Assembly (NCBI GenBank): GCA_022841475.1 | Contig: JALHRJ010000005.1 | Location: 1-64,000, forward strand | Length of the DNA stretch: 64,000 nt | Reading direction: 5' to 3' | DNA from: Cyclobacteriaceae bacterium | Lineage (GTDB): Bacteria; Bacteroidota; Bacteroidia; Cytophagales; Cyclobacteriaceae | Part shown: in pieces, positions 36,953-45,974 of the stretch | How the letters are laid out: each line of letters starts with the position of its first letter | How positions within the stretch are numbered: position 1 is the stretch's first letter | The notes under the pieces: generated by a model | Told to the model about the DNA's origin: nothing | What the model saw: only the letters and a program-made list of their open reading frames with translations | Database searches by the model: none | Translations under genes and position numbers: made by a program

Positions 36953-37915
36953 ATGACACGAAAAATTCCGCACGAACTTTTTGAGAAAGGACTGATAACA
37001 GAAGCGCAATTTCAGAAAATTGAAACCATCACGTCAGGTCGTGTAGTTTCTGTCTTCTATGAACTGCGCACAATGTTGTATCTCGGAGTAATGTTGTTTA
37101 CTACGGGGGCAGGAATACTGATCTATCAGAATATTGGCGACATCGGGCATATTGTAAGTCTTGGATTGTTGACCGCTTTAATGATTTTATGTTTTGGATT
37201 CGCGATTAAGCACGAGGTGAAGTATTCAAATGATCGCGTTCAATCTCCTATACCCTATTATGATTATGTTCTATTGTTAGGATCTTTGCTCTTCATATCT
37301 ATTCAAGGCTACATTCAATTTCAATATGGCGCCTTCGATGATCACTTGGGGTTGAATACACTCGTCACTGCTTTCTTCTTTTTTTACCTGGCGTATCGGT
37401 TTGATCATTTAGGTGTGCTTTCGCTTGCAATAACTGCCTTTGCCTCCTTTTGGAGCCTCACCATCTCACCTCAGAAATGGTATAGCGGAGAGTTTTTTTC
37501 AGGATCGCACCTGCACGTTACGGCCATTATATTTTCTGTTCTGCTCAGTGGTGTTGCAGTAGTGCTGAATAGGAGACAAATCAAGAAGCACTTTACGTTT
37601 ACCTATCTGAATTTTTGCATGTTTATTTTCTTTGCAGGAAGTGTGGCCGGGCTTTTTGTAGATGAGCATCTGTACCTTGTGTATGTTCTCTTGATCTATG
37701 CAGGTTGTTATTTTGCCTGGGTCGTAGCAAAACAAAGAAAATCATTTCTGTTTTTGTTGTACGCTTTCCTGGCAGGTTATATCGCCACCACCTACTTGCT
37801 GGCTCAAACGGTGTTTGAAGCTGCACCTACGTTATGGTTTTATTATTCCATACTTTCCTGTGGCGGGTTTGTTTATTTTATCATTCGCTACAAAAACTTC
37901 TTTAAGCAAGCATGA
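36953..37915 (+). CDS. DUF2157-like membrane protein
   Basis: This 320-residue protein begins right after the stop of the amidohydrolase. The N-terminal soluble segment (ELFEKGLITEAQFQKIE) matches the start of DUF2157 proteins. It is followed by about eight to ten hydrophobic helices. The function of this family is unknown. Its stop overlaps the start of the next membrane gene by four bases, so the two are translationally coupled and probably form a complex. Confidence 0.75.
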   Translation: MTRKIPHELFEKGLITEAQFQKIETITSGRVVSVFYELRTMLYLGVMLFTTGAGILIYQNIGDIGHIVSLGLLTALMILCFGFAIKHEVKYSNDRVQSPIPYYDYVLLLGSLLFISIQGYIQFQYGAFDDHLGLNTLVTAFFFFYLAYRFDHLGVLSLAITAFASFWSLTISPQKWYSGEFFSGSHLHVTAIIFSVLLSGVAVVLNRRQIKKHFTFTYLNFCMFIFFAGSVAGLFVDEHLYLVYVLLIYAGCYFAWVVAKQRKSFLFLLYAFLAGYIATTYLLAQTVFEAAPTLWFYYSILSCGGFVYFIIRYKNFFKQA

Positions 37916-39081
37916 AGAGCGCATACAATTATCAATGGGTTTATAATCTTGCCGTGGTAAAGGAAACAAAGCGGTGGGCAAAACATAATTATATTACGGA
38001 TGAGCAATTCGTGAAAATCAACGAGGGTTATAAGGTACCTTTCTATCATCCCAATCTTATTATTCGAATCTTGCTTTTTGTTGCCACGTTGCTTGCCCTT
38101 TCTGGTGTTACCGGATTGTTCTTCTTGTTTGTTGCGGATGCCGGCTCAGTAGGGATATCGACTATGTGTATTGGGTATGGCATCGGCTCATTTATTATTT
38201 TGGAGAAAATTTTTATCGGAAAGAACCATTATAAGTCGGGGGTTACAGAAGCAATCTTATACCATGCCTGTGGATTTACGATTGGTGGAATAGCGGGGCT
38301 GAGTGATTTTGACAATACTCAACTCCTCCTCATAGCCTGTCTTGTCGTCTTTTCATTTTCGGCTATCCGGTATCTTGATTTAATTACCTCACTGGCAGCC
38401 ATCGCTTCGTTTGCTGCGCTGTTGTTTTACAATTGTTTTGAGGCAGGTGGAGTTTTTAAACAGATAATACCGTTTGTTTTTATGCTCTCATTCTCTGCCA
38501 CTTACTTTATCACAAAAAAATTACAGCGAAAGGATGATTTAAATGTATGGAGTAATAATCTACTCCTTGTGGAGGCGATCAGTCTGGTGTTGATCTATGT
38601 AAGTGGAAATTATTTAGTGGTCCGTGAACTCAGCGTAAATCTGATGGATCTTGAACTTATTGAAGGGGCCGATATTCCATTTGCTTTTCTGTTTTACTTT
38701 TTGACAGTATTTATTCCGCTTCTCTTTTTATATGTTGGAATAAAAAACAAAGACATGGTGCTATTGCGGGTTAGTCTTTTGGTGGTGGCTTTATCTGTGT
38801 TCACATTTAAATATTATTTTATTCCGGGCAACACGGAACTTATCATGATTGCGGCAGGAGCCATCTTGATTGGAATTGCCATTGCACTGATGCATTATTT
38901 GAAAAGTATTCGCAATGGATTTACAAGAGAAAATTTATTATCGGAGAAATGGCAAAACCTGAATGCGGAAGCGTTTATTATTTCCCAAACGATGGGGGGT
39001 AATCAATCAGTAAACCAGAGCGGTGGAGAAATCGGAGGCGGTGGTGATTCAGGTGGCGGTGGTGCGAGTACGAGATTTTGA
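37912..39081 (+). CDS. DUF2157/DUF4401-like membrane protein with Gly-rich tail
   Basis: This 389-residue protein has a short soluble N-terminus (KETKRWAKHNYITDEQFVKI) like its upstream partner, and about ten membrane helices. It ends with a low-complexity tail rich in Gly and Ser (GGEIGGGGDSGGGGASTRF). The family assignment rests on overall shape and pairing with the preceding gene. The role is unknown. The last 25 residues are unusual for a membrane protein and might be a flexible linker or surface feature. Confidence 0.65.
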   Translation: MKSAYNYQWVYNLAVVKETKRWAKHNYITDEQFVKINEGYKVPFYHPNLIIRILLFVATLLALSGVTGLFFLFVADAGSVGISTMCIGYGIGSFIILEKIFIGKNHYKSGVTEAILYHACGFTIGGIAGLSDFDNTQLLLIACLVVFSFSAIRYLDLITSLAAIASFAALLFYNCFEAGGVFKQIIPFVFMLSFSATYFITKKLQRKDDLNVWSNNLLLVEAISLVLIYVSGNYLVVRELSVNLMDLELIEGADIPFAFLFYFLTVFIPLLFLYVGIKNKDMVLLRVSLLVVALSVFTFKYYFIPGNTELIMIAAGAILIGIAIALMHYLKSIRNGFTRENLLSEKWQNLNAEAFIISQTMGGNQSVNQSGGEIGGGGDSGGGGASTRF

Positions 39082-39086
39082 AATCA

Positions 39087-39413
39087 TCAATCCGCTTTCC
39101 AGATCATCACACCATCCGTAGCGTCATCATTAAAGGTTGGGCATTTACCATCCCCGTTTCCACTAAAGCCACCACCAGGCGCACAGATGAATGTGCACTG
39201 GGCAGAGTAAACCGATATGTATTGATCGCAACAATCCGGCACGGTGAGATACACAGTTTGATGTTGAAATTGATAACGCCAGACTTCTAAAGGTTGGGCT
39301 GGTTTACTCCGGATCAGTTCCTTTACACAAGACGGCACATCCCGCGGAATGTCGTTGGGATCACAACCCGACAAGGAAACGACAAGAAGAGAAATACTAA
39401 CAAGGGATTTCAT
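39087..39413 (-). CDS. DUF6970-like small lipoprotein
   Basis: This 108-residue lipoprotein has lipobox LSGC. The mature part has CVKELI near the start, the YLTVPDCCDQYISVYS double-cysteine motif and a glycine-rich ICAPGGGFSGNGDGKCPTF segment, which together resemble DUF6970 proteins of Bacteroidota. The six cysteines suggest disulfides in the periplasm or on the surface. The function is unknown. It is two bases downstream of a similar-sized lipoprotein gene on the same strand and convergent with the membrane gene at 37912. Confidence 0.7.
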   Translation of the reverse strand: MKSLVSISLLVVSLSGCDPNDIPRDVPSCVKELIRSKPAQPLEVWRYQFQHQTVYLTVPDCCDQYISVYSAQCTFICAPGGGFSGNGDGKCPTFNDDATDGVMIWKAD

Positions 39414-39415
39414 GG

Positions 39416-39799
39416 TTACTCTTCAGTAATTGATAGCACTTCTTCAATACAAGTGATCTTTACAATTTTCCCAACCATACAAATACTGGCTGCATCGGTT
39501 ATTTCTTCATAATTGATGCGCACTAGTTTGCCATCCACCCATTCGAAATCATAAAGTGGATTTTCTGTAATTTCTTTTGGTAGTGGGGGAGTTCCGCAAT
39601 AACCAAGCATTTGAGGCTCAAGCTTTGTGCCATTGGCCAATTCAAAAACAAAGCCACATCCGTCCAACCCTCTGAGGTCGCGCACGGTAGCCAATACACC
39701 GTCCTCACAAGTAGTCCTCAACCATTGTTCTTCATCACAATTAAGGAGCAAGAACGAAGAAAAGGCAATTAAAAAAATGGGCAATAGTTTATGCTTCAT
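39416..39799 (-). CDS. Small lipoprotein, unknown function
   Basis: This 127-residue protein has an N-terminal hydrophobic segment ending LLLNC, a good lipobox. The mature part has ATVRDLRGLDGCGFVFELAN and a C-terminal VKITCIEEV. It also has cysteines that could pair. A similar DLxGLDGCGxxIxL pattern occurs in small uncharacterised Bacteroidota lipoproteins. It is likely cotranscribed with the DUF6970-like gene. Confidence 0.65.
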   Translation of the reverse strand: MKHKLLPIFLIAFSSFLLLNCDEEQWLRTTCEDGVLATVRDLRGLDGCGFVFELANGTKLEPQMLGYCGTPPLPKEITENPLYDFEWVDGKLVRINYEEITDAASICMVGKIVKITCIEEVLSITEE

Positions 39800-39927
39800 A
39801 TCAGTTGGTCTTGTACCGATTTAGACACAGGGTTTTAGCTTACGGTTGGAATCAGGAGTAATTTTTATTTAACAGTGGAACGGCACCAAACTTAAATTAA
39901 TTACCTTGTCTTGATAACCAATAACCT

Positions 39928-41370
39928 ATGAAGCCTTTTCTCACGTTAGTATTTGTTTTCATTTGCCTGCTGGCAAATGCGCAAAAACAAAAAGCCAAAG
40001 TTAATCCTAATAAAACTTCGGTCATCCAATCAGTAGATAAACATCAACAGGAACTAATAACCATCAGTGATAAAATCTGGGGGTATGCTGAAACCGCTTT
40101 GCGCGAACATAAATCTGCCAGGGAGTTGGCCGACTATGCAGAAGCACAGGGCTTTGCTGTGAAAAGAGGCGTGGCCGGCATGCCTACTGCTTTTACCGCG
40201 GAGTTTGGATCGGGAAAACCGATTATCGGTATCATGGGCGAATATGATGCATTGCCCGGAATTTCTCAAAAGGCTCAACCCACAAAAGAAGCATTGAATG
40301 CCGGGGCAGGTGGTCATGGATGTGGGCATAATTTATTTGGTGCTGGAAGTTTAGGTGCTGCGGTTGCCATTAAGGAACTGATTCAACAAGGAAAATTGAA
40401 AGGCACCATTCGTTTTTATGGAACTCCTGCCGAAGAATCTGTGGGTGGTAAAATCTACATGGCCCGCGAGGGTCTCTTTGCTGATCTTGATGTTTGCCTT
40501 GATTGGCATCCCGATGTTGAGAACGCGGCTTATACCCAAAGCACACAGGCATTGGTTGACTTCATTGTTGAGTTCAAAGGCAAAGCTGCACACGCTGCTG
40601 CTGATCCATGGAATGGAAGAAGTGCTGTGGATGGATTGGAAGCATTTACGTATGGCGTAAATATGTTGCGCGAACATGTGCGCCCAAGTGTGCGTATGCA
40701 CTATACTATTGTGAGTGGTGGTGATGTACCCAACGTAGTGCCCGAGTATGCAAAAGTTTGGATGTGGGTTCGCGATAGTAAGCGCGAAGGCGTTGAGGTA
40801 GTGTTTGCCCGCGTAAAAGAAATTGCTGAAGGCGCGGCTAAGATTGCTGGCGTGGAGTCAAAGGTTACTATTCAAACCGGGGACTATGAATTGCTGGTGA
40901 ATCGTACTGGAGCGGCAGCGCTGCAAAAGAATTTAGAAATTTTAGGTCCCATTAATTACACACCAGAAGAGATTGCTTTTGCAAAAAAAATTCAGGAAGT
41001 GCAGGGTGGTGAGCAAATTGGTTTAGATGGGAGAATTCATCCACTCAAAGAAACACAGGAGCATCCCATGGGAGGCTCAACCGATGTTGGCGATATTAGT
41101 TGGAACGTGCCAGAAATAACACTTTATGCTACTACAGCCCCACCCAATACCGCCTGGCATGGTTGGAGTGTTGTTGCGTGTGGCGGCATGTCCATCGGTC
41201 ATAAAGGAATGTTGTTTGCTGCCAAATCGCTTGCCATGACAATGGTAGATCTTTTTGAAAACGAGCAATTGCGTAAAGACGTGCGCGCGGAGTTTGAACA
41301 ACGCAGGGGTGGTCATGTATACAAAGCGTATATCCCGGATGGCCCACCACCCGTGCCAGCCGGAAATTAA
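39928..41370 (+). CDS. M20 family amidohydrolase (AbgB-like)
   Basis: This 480-residue protein has a signal peptide ending ANAQ. The M20 signature includes IMGEYDALPGIS, GGHGCGHNLFGAGSLGAA for metal binding, FYGTPAEESVGGK, and the dimerisation-domain HAAADPWNGRSAVDG. This subtype resembles AbgB, which cleaves p-aminobenzoyl-glutamate, rather than the hippurate-hydrolase-like pair at 34283 and 35648. The start codon gives a standard secreted N-terminus. A strong hairpin follows the gene. Confidence 0.92.
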   Translation: MKPFLTLVFVFICLLANAQKQKAKVNPNKTSVIQSVDKHQQELITISDKIWGYAETALREHKSARELADYAEAQGFAVKRGVAGMPTAFTAEFGSGKPIIGIMGEYDALPGISQKAQPTKEALNAGAGGHGCGHNLFGAGSLGAAVAIKELIQQGKLKGTIRFYGTPAEESVGGKIYMAREGLFADLDVCLDWHPDVENAAYTQSTQALVDFIVEFKGKAAHAAADPWNGRSAVDGLEAFTYGVNMLREHVRPSVRMHYTIVSGGDVPNVVPEYAKVWMWVRDSKREGVEVVFARVKEIAEGAAKIAGVESKVTIQTGDYELLVNRTGAAALQKNLEILGPINYTPEEIAFAKKIQEVQGGEQIGLDGRIHPLKETQEHPMGGSTDVGDISWNVPEITLYATTAPPNTAWHGWSVVACGGMSIGHKGMLFAAKSLAMTMVDLFENEQLRKDVRAEFEQRRGGHVYKAYIPDGPPPVPAGN

Positions 41371-41402
41371 AAACGAAAGACTATTATAGAAATTATGTTG
41401 TC

Positions 41403-41435
41403 ATCGCCCCGATGGATCGGGGCGATCTGGTTTTC
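41403..41435 (+). terminator. Rho-independent terminator-like hairpin
   Basis: ATCGCCCCGAT (41403-41413) pairs perfectly with ATCGGGGCGAT (41416-41426) over a 2-base loop, and TTTTC follows shortly. It ends the AbgB-like gene. Confidence 0.75.
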
Positions 41436-41550
41436 GATGAACCAACCTTTTTTTCATTTACTGCCTGCTAATCACCGATTTTTCCATCGGTGTAAAACTG
41501 CCTTACTTTCTGATTCTATTTCACTTGGTTGAAGTACCAAAAACCTGTTT

Positions 41551-43599
41551 ATGAATCGTTCTATAATTCTTTTACTAGTAATTTCTATACCGGCATTCTC
41601 TCAACGTGTTCCTACTTTTGAAGAGGTCATCTCACTCCGCAGTGTTGGCGGGGTAACGCTTTCTGCGGATGGAAAGCAGTTAGCATATACCGTACAAACA
41701 ACCGATTGGAATGACAATCGATATGATACTGAAATCTGGTACTCACGTGATGGAGCAAGCCCTTATCAGCTAACAAACAATTCAAAAAATAGCAGTACAG
41801 CCCCGCTCTTTTCGCCTGATGGAAAATGGATTTCATTTTTATCGGATCGGGGGAATAAAAATCAGATTAATATAATGCGCACCGATGGCGGAGAAGCCCG
41901 TGCTGTTACCCATGAGGAAGAAGGTGTGTCTTCTTACGACTGGCATCCGGATGGGAAAAGTTTTGTGTTTGTTAAACCCGAAAAGGAAGACAAAACAAAA
42001 AAGGATCGTGAAAAGCGATATGGTGCTTTTGAGGCGGATGACAAGGAATTCACAGTATCGCATTTATGGCAAATTGAATTCAAGCCTGATATGATTGATC
42101 CGGCAGAATTTCCGTGCTACGAAAAAGTTGACTCATTAAAAGTTAAGGCAGGATGTAAAGAATTTCCCAAAGCAAAGAGAATTACTGAAGGCAAATTTAC
42201 TGTTACCGGATTTTCTATTGCACCGGATGGTTTGAAGATCGCATTCGGTCATCAACCCAACCCGTTGATTAATTCGTTTTTGCGATCCGACATTTCCCTT
42301 GTTACACTTGCTGATAATAAGATTACTCCGCTTGTAACAAATCCAAGCTCTGATGCATTGGAAGATTGGTCACCTGATTCGAAAGAGATTTTGTTTACTT
42401 CCAACCTTGCTGACACAACTTCAAATTTTTACACCAATTCAAAACTATTTGCTATTACCATTGAGACGAAGGCAACTCGGCAACTGGCAAAATCGCTCGA
42501 TGAAGATCTGGGTGGATTTACGTGGGAGCGAACCGGAATTTATGCTTCGGTTTGGAATAAAACACAACGACCACTTTATCGCATTGATCCTGTAAGCGGA
42601 GTTCATACCGTATTTAGAAATTCACCAGATCAGATTTTTTCTTTCTCATTTTCTGGGGATGGACAAACATTCGCGTTTGCAGGTCGAAATGGCGATCAAC
42701 TAAACGAAGTGTTTATTTCTTCGATAACGAATTCACCAAAGCAGCTTACCGACTTAACCAGTCAGACAAAAGATTGGAACGTTGCGCAGAGTGAAGTAAT
42801 CAGTTGGAAGAGTAAAGATGGCGCCAACATTGAAGGCGTGCTTCACAAGCCGAAGAATTATGATCCTTCTAAAAAATATCCGCTGATGGTTGTAATCCAT
42901 GGCGGTCCAACAGGCATTGACACACCCACACCCGTGCCAGGATATGTCTATCCGGTTTTACAATGGCTTGATAAAGGATGTTTGGTGTTGCGTCCTAATT
43001 ATCGTGGGTCTGCCGGTTATGGAGAAGCTTTTCGTTCGCTCAACGTAAAAAATCTTGGCGTGGGCGACATGTGGGATGTAATGAGTGGTGTTGACTACCT
43101 CGATAAGAAGGGAATGATTGATAAAACAAAAATGGGAAGCATGGGTTGGAGCCAGGGTGGTTATATCTCTGCTTTCCTCACTACGAACACCGATGTGTTT
43201 AAAGCTATTTCAGTCGGGGCCGGGATATCAAACTGGATGACGTACTATGTAAACACAGACATCCATCCCTTTACCCGGCAATATTTGAAAGCAACACCGT
43301 GGAGCGATGAGTCGATTTATAAAAAGACCTCGCCTATGACAAACATCAACAAGGCAAAGACACCAACGCTGATACAACACGGAGAATTTGACAAGCGAGT
43401 TCCCATAGCTAATGCGTATGAATTGGCTCAAGGTCTCCGTGATAAAAATGTGCCAACCGAATTAATTGTTTACAAAGGCTTTGGTCATGGAATTACCAAA
43501 CCAAAAGAACGACTAGCCGCCACCTGGCACAACTGGCAATGGTTTAATAAATATGTGTGGGGAGAAAATGTTGAGATGCCGTTGGGTGAGAAGAAGTGA
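41551..43599 (+). CDS. S9 family prolyl oligopeptidase-type peptidase
   Basis: This 682-residue secreted peptidase has a signal peptide (…IPAFSQ). Residues 20-410 form a WD40-like beta-propeller with repeats such as PLFSPDGKWISFLSDRG and YDWHPDGKSFVFV. The C-terminal alpha/beta-hydrolase domain has the nucleophile motif GSMGWSQGGY, then TLIQHGEFDKRVP with the Asp and GFGHGI with the His of the Ser-Asp-His triad. It probably hydrolyses short peptides in the periplasm (acylaminoacyl- or dipeptidyl-peptidase like), complementing the nearby M20 enzymes. Confidence 0.95.
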   Translation: MNRSIILLLVISIPAFSQRVPTFEEVISLRSVGGVTLSADGKQLAYTVQTTDWNDNRYDTEIWYSRDGASPYQLTNNSKNSSTAPLFSPDGKWISFLSDRGNKNQINIMRTDGGEARAVTHEEEGVSSYDWHPDGKSFVFVKPEKEDKTKKDREKRYGAFEADDKEFTVSHLWQIEFKPDMIDPAEFPCYEKVDSLKVKAGCKEFPKAKRITEGKFTVTGFSIAPDGLKIAFGHQPNPLINSFLRSDISLVTLADNKITPLVTNPSSDALEDWSPDSKEILFTSNLADTTSNFYTNSKLFAITIETKATRQLAKSLDEDLGGFTWERTGIYASVWNKTQRPLYRIDPVSGVHTVFRNSPDQIFSFSFSGDGQTFAFAGRNGDQLNEVFISSITNSPKQLTDLTSQTKDWNVAQSEVISWKSKDGANIEGVLHKPKNYDPSKKYPLMVVIHGGPTGIDTPTPVPGYVYPVLQWLDKGCLVLRPNYRGSAGYGEAFRSLNVKNLGVGDMWDVMSGVDYLDKKGMIDKTKMGSMGWSQGGYISAFLTTNTDVFKAISVGAGISNWMTYYVNTDIHPFTRQYLKATPWSDESIYKKTSPMTNINKAKTPTLIQHGEFDKRVPIANAYELAQGLRDKNVPTELIVYKGFGHGITKPKERLAATWHNWQWFNKYVWGENVEMPLGEKK

Positions 43600-43614
43600 T
43601 TTTTATGCGCAAAG

Positions 43615-43744
43615 AAAGGCTGTATCAAAAGTCTAGTAAAATTGAAATGTCATTCCGGCCCTGAGCCGGAATCCCATCATCTATTCACAAAACGGGATCG
43701 CGGGTCGGTGCCCGCGATGACCACATGACTTTTAATACAGCCCC
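43615..43744. repeat. Inverted-repeat element, family 2 (copy b)
   Basis: AAAGGCTGTATCAAAAGT at the left is matched in inverted orientation by ACTTTTAATACAGCC at 43728-43742. Inner hairpins include ATTCCGGCCCTGAGCCGGAAT and GATCGCGGGTCGGTGCCCGC. It shares both end sequence and inner hairpin design with the copy at 17627 and lies between two convergent genes. Confidence 0.75.
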
Positions 43745-43766
43745 CTTATTTCCTGGTTGATAACTT

Positions 43767-44357
43767 CTAAGCCCTCTTCCATTTAATACCACACCCAATC
43801 GCTTTTGTTTTTGTTACCGGAACGGATGCTCCCTTCAGCAGTGCATCAACAGCATCTTCCACATATCGTTTAGTAACTCCAGCTGCATTGCTGGGGCTGT
43901 CATCAATTGCTCCGATATAAGAAACTTTTAAATCTTTGGTAAGCACAAAAACGTGCGGTGTGTTTGTTGCACCATAAGCTTTCGCTGTTTCCTGACTTTC
44001 ATCATAGAGATAAGGAAATTTGTATTTCTTCTTGTTGGCAATTCGCACCATTTCGGAATACGAATCTCCGGAGCCTTCATTCGCATTAATCGTAATCACA
44101 GGAAATCCCTTCGTGGAATATTTTTCATTTAAATCAATGATGCGCTGATTGTAGGCTTTGGAATAAGGACAGGTATTGCAATCGAAAATCAAAACATATC
44201 CTTTTGCATCTTTAAAGTCGGCAAGCGATACCATTTTCCCGTCTACATTTTTTAGCTTAAAATCGGTAGCGACATCACCTACCTCATACCCATTTTTTAC
44301 AGGATTGGCGGCTACAAACATGACCACACACATCACCATCAGCAATACTCTTTTCAT
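43767..44357 (-). CDS. Thioredoxin-like redoxin family protein
   Basis: This 196-residue protein has a cleavable signal and a thioredoxin fold: VGDVATDFKLKNVDGKMVSL, then FDCNTCPYSKAYNQRI containing a CNTC redox pair, and the cis-Pro region ATNTPHVFVLTKDLK. This matches the periplasmic AhpC/TSA-redoxin group of Bacteroidota, which usually act as thiol-disulfide reductases or peroxide scavengers. It is followed in the same direction by the TlpA-like gene's upstream neighbourhood, 13 bases away, so the two are likely cotranscribed. Confidence 0.88.
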   Translation of the reverse strand: MKRVLLMVMCVVMFVAANPVKNGYEVGDVATDFKLKNVDGKMVSLADFKDAKGYVLIFDCNTCPYSKAYNQRIIDLNEKYSTKGFPVITINANEGSGDSYSEMVRIANKKKYKFPYLYDESQETAKAYGATNTPHVFVLTKDLKVSYIGAIDDSPSNAAGVTKRYVEDAVDALLKGASVPVTKTKAIGCGIKWKRA

Positions 44358-44370
44358 GTTGTATAAGTTT

Positions 44371-44847
44371 TTAATTGGTTACTTCTTCAATTAGCTTTTC
44401 GAGATCTCCTTCATGCAATTCTTTTTGCACCAATTTTCGTTTACCTGTTTTTGTATTGATAACCAGCGTGGCGGGCAGCGCCCCCGACCAGTTTTTATCA
44501 ATTTTATCTATCCATGAATTAGGATCGCTTTCGGCCAGAATGACAACCTTAGACTGTAAATTTTTACGGGCAACAAACCGATTCACTTTGTCCGGGTTAG
44601 GGTCCAGATCAAAATCCATGCTCACCAGCGTTATGTCAACTGCTTTATTTTCCTGATTCAGTTTTTCGAAGAGTGGTATTTCTTTGACGCACGGGGCACA
44701 CCATGTGGCCCAAAAGTTAAACACCTGGATGTGATCGCTAGGGGTCGTGATAATGTGTTGCAGGTCTTTTAATTTTATCTGCTCTGTCTTTTGAGCAAAC
44801 AGGCTGATAGAAAGACATGTAAATAAGAAGGCAATTGGATAGCGCAT
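44371..44847 (-). CDS. TlpA-like thiol:disulfide oxidoreductase
   Basis: The start at 44847 (MRYPIAFLFTC) gives 158 residues with a signal peptide ending LFAQ. The fold shows VFNFWATWCAPCVKEIPLFEKL, the WCxxC active site, and a GALPATLVINTKTGKR segment with the cis-proline. TlpA/ResA-like proteins reduce apocytochrome or other periplasmic thiols, which fits the several c-type haem proteins in this region. A longer start at 44901 would mask the signal peptide. Confidence 0.9.
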   Translation of the reverse strand: MRYPIAFLFTCLSISLFAQKTEQIKLKDLQHIITTPSDHIQVFNFWATWCAPCVKEIPLFEKLNQENKAVDITLVSMDFDLDPNPDKVNRFVARKNLQSKVVILAESDPNSWIDKIDKNWSGALPATLVINTKTGKRKLVQKELHEGDLEKLIEEVTN

Positions 44848-44901
44848 GATGTTATAAAAACGTAATTTGTTCTGCTGTGTTCGGGTAGTAAAAATAGCCA
44901 A

Positions 44902-45222
44902 TGTAAGGTGAATGACAGAAACGAAGTAAAAGGGTATAATTCAAGCACTTAGAATTAACCAAAATTGAGGCCAAATAGTATTCCACAAAATTTGATAGTT
45001 GTCAACATTACCAGACTGTTATGGCTTAAATATCAGAATATGAGATTGTTACACTACTTCTTGTTAATCAGTTCTTTGTGGACAACTAAATGGGACTGAG
45101 AAACCAGTCCTATTTCAAGGGCGATTATAAAGATCAGATTTTCAACAAACTAGCGTCATAATTTGACTCTTCATTAAACAAAATGAAGGGCCTGAAGGTC
45201 ATTAAAATAGGAATTGTAAGCC
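44902..45222. other. 321-bp intergenic region without a gene
   Basis: This AT-rich stretch separates the divergent TlpA-like and VOC genes. The only structure I see is GGACTG/CAGTCC (45093-45110), a small hairpin with a TATTTC tail. Promoters for both genes are presumably here, but I cannot place them with confidence. Confidence 0.45.
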
Positions 45223-45612
45223 ATGAAATTCACACAGATTAAAGAGACCTGCATTTACTCCCGGGACCTAACCTCTGCCCGCGAATTCTATCATGACCTG
45301 CTCGGCTTGCCGATAATTGGTGAGCAAACAGGCCGGCATATCTTTTTCCGGGCTGGCTCGAGCGTGCTCCTGTGTTTCAATCCTGATGACTCGCGCCTGA
45401 AGCAAAGTCCGCCTGCGCATTTCTCTGAAGGCAAATACCATTTTGCATTCGAAGTGAATGCGGAAGAATATGAAGAGCACAAAACGGAGATTCAGAAACG
45501 GGGGATCACCATCATCGAGACAGTGGTCTGGAGAAATGGGCAGGAATCATTTTACTTTGATGATCCCATTGGAAACGTGGTGGAAATTGTGCCCGAAGGA
45601 ATTTGGGATTAA
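45223..45612 (+). CDS. VOC (glyoxalase/dioxygenase-like) family protein
   Basis: This 129-residue protein has the vicinal-oxygen-chelate fold: ETCIYSRDLTSAREFYHDLLGLPIIGEQ with the first beta-alpha-beta module, then KYHFAFEVNAEEYEEHKTEIQKRGI and SFYFDDPIGNVVEIVPEGIW with the terminal Glu ligand. Substrates vary widely in this superfamily (glyoxalase, fosfomycin resistance, dioxygenases), so no specific activity is claimed. Confidence 0.88.
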   Translation: MKFTQIKETCIYSRDLTSAREFYHDLLGLPIIGEQTGRHIFFRAGSSVLLCFNPDDSRLKQSPPAHFSEGKYHFAFEVNAEEYEEHKTEIQKRGITIIETVVWRNGQESFYFDDPIGNVVEIVPEGIWD

Positions 45613-45613
45613 T

Positions 45614-45907
45614 CTATTTGATCGAAAACTTGAATGCACCGGCATGAGGCGACCGAGCGTGAGTAAGTACGGCTCCCTGATGATGTTCTTCAAACCAAAT
45701 AAGATAGTCAGAATATTGAATGCAATCCGGTAAGAGAGTACCCTCTTTTACAATCTTTATAATTTTATCGCTGTTCAGACTAATTGAAATTTTTTCTTTT
45801 TGATCAGCCGGTAAATTGGAAATACGAACGTACTCAATACCCTTATAAATTTCAGAATCAACCCTCATATTCAAATCGGTTACAATATACGAATGCTTAT
45901 TGGACAA
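45614..45907 (-). CDS. Small hypothetical protein, weak start
   Basis: A 97-residue frame begins at a TTG codon. The first internal ATG is at 45868 (MRVDSEIYKGIEY) and gives 84 residues. The translation (RISNLPADQKEKISISLNSDKII, then YSDYLIWFEEHH) is plausible for a soluble protein, but no family is recognised. It is convergent with the VOC gene and divergent from the lipoprotein gene at 45975. It may be a remnant whose true start has been lost. Confidence 0.4.
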   Translation of the reverse strand: MSNKHSYIVTDLNMRVDSEIYKGIEYVRISNLPADQKEKISISLNSDKIIKIVKEGTLLPDCIQYSDYLIWFEEHHQGAVLTHARSPHAGAFKFSIK

Positions 45908-45974
45908 AAATGGTAACCCAAGGTTTAATATCCCTGAGAATTAAGTTAAGTTTAAATCAAATTTTCAGTATCGG

